Of a stretch of 5,749 nucleotides of DNA, positions 5,745 to 5,749 are shown piece after piece. Numbering within the stretch: position 1 is the first letter of the stretch; the number at the start of each line of letters is the position of its first letter. The position numbers and the translations under genes are program-made. Below the pieces are notes generated by a model. The model did no database searches, had not been told where the DNA came from, and worked only from the letters and a program-made list of their open reading frames with translations. This DNA is from an uncultured Candidatus Pelagibacter sp. (GTDB lineage: Bacteria > Pseudomonadota > Alphaproteobacteria > Pelagibacterales > Pelagibacteraceae), in assembly GCA_913043015.1 (NCBI GenBank), contig CAJWKX010000044.1:1-5749 (forward strand), read 5' to 3'.

Positions 5745-5749
5745 GCAAG

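Noticed and set aside
1..5749. Mobile elements, CRISPR arrays, tRNA or rRNA genes, phage or defence cassettes
   Set aside because: No spaced direct repeats, terminal inverted repeats, transposase or integrase motifs, or tRNA-like stretches seen; non-coding DNA totals about 130 bp.

Overview
The window is a very A+T-rich stretch (by eye about 70% or more A/T) of densely packed bacterial chromosome. It holds five complete protein genes and almost no non-coding DNA. The low G+C, the tiny or overlapping gene junctions, the lack of clear Shine-Dalgarno sites, and a small membrane J-protein of the kind found in alphaproteobacteria and mitochondria together suggest a streamlined marine alphaproteobacterium, for example a SAR11/Pelagibacterales relative. 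That placement is an inference; there is no rRNA or marker gene here to settle it.

Layout from left to right. Positions 1-28 hold nothing recognisable. A two-gene minus-strand operon follows: a class I aldolase of the DapA/NanA superfamily (1218-2102), then, one base downstream, a cyclopropane-fatty-acyl-phospholipid synthase (cfa, 29-1216). A 51-bp divergent gap (2103-2153) separates this operon from a plus-strand family 9 (heptosyltransferase-like) glycosyltransferase (2154-3113). That gene runs into, and overlaps by 4 bp, a convergent minus-strand gene for a membrane-anchored J-domain protein (3110-3619). Only 18 A/T-dominated bases (3620-3637) separate the J-protein start from the divergent plus-strand start of a full-length oligopeptidase B (ptrB, 3638-5716). 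A short imperfect inverted repeat straddles the end of ptrB, and the window ends at 5749.

The genes do not form one obvious pathway. cfa and the glycosyltransferase both touch the cell envelope (membrane lipid and surface glycan). The J-protein is a membrane co-chaperone, the peptidase is a cytosolic clean-up enzyme for basic peptides, and the aldolase substrate is unknown. No mobile element, phage, CRISPR, RNA gene or toxin/defence cassette was seen; this looks like core housekeeping sequence. The most interesting points are the aldolase whose substrate loops fit no well-known DapA-superfamily enzyme, the Pam18/Tim14-like J-protein, and the two divergent gaps where TATAAT-like boxes on the two strands overlap and could drive nearly leaderless transcripts.
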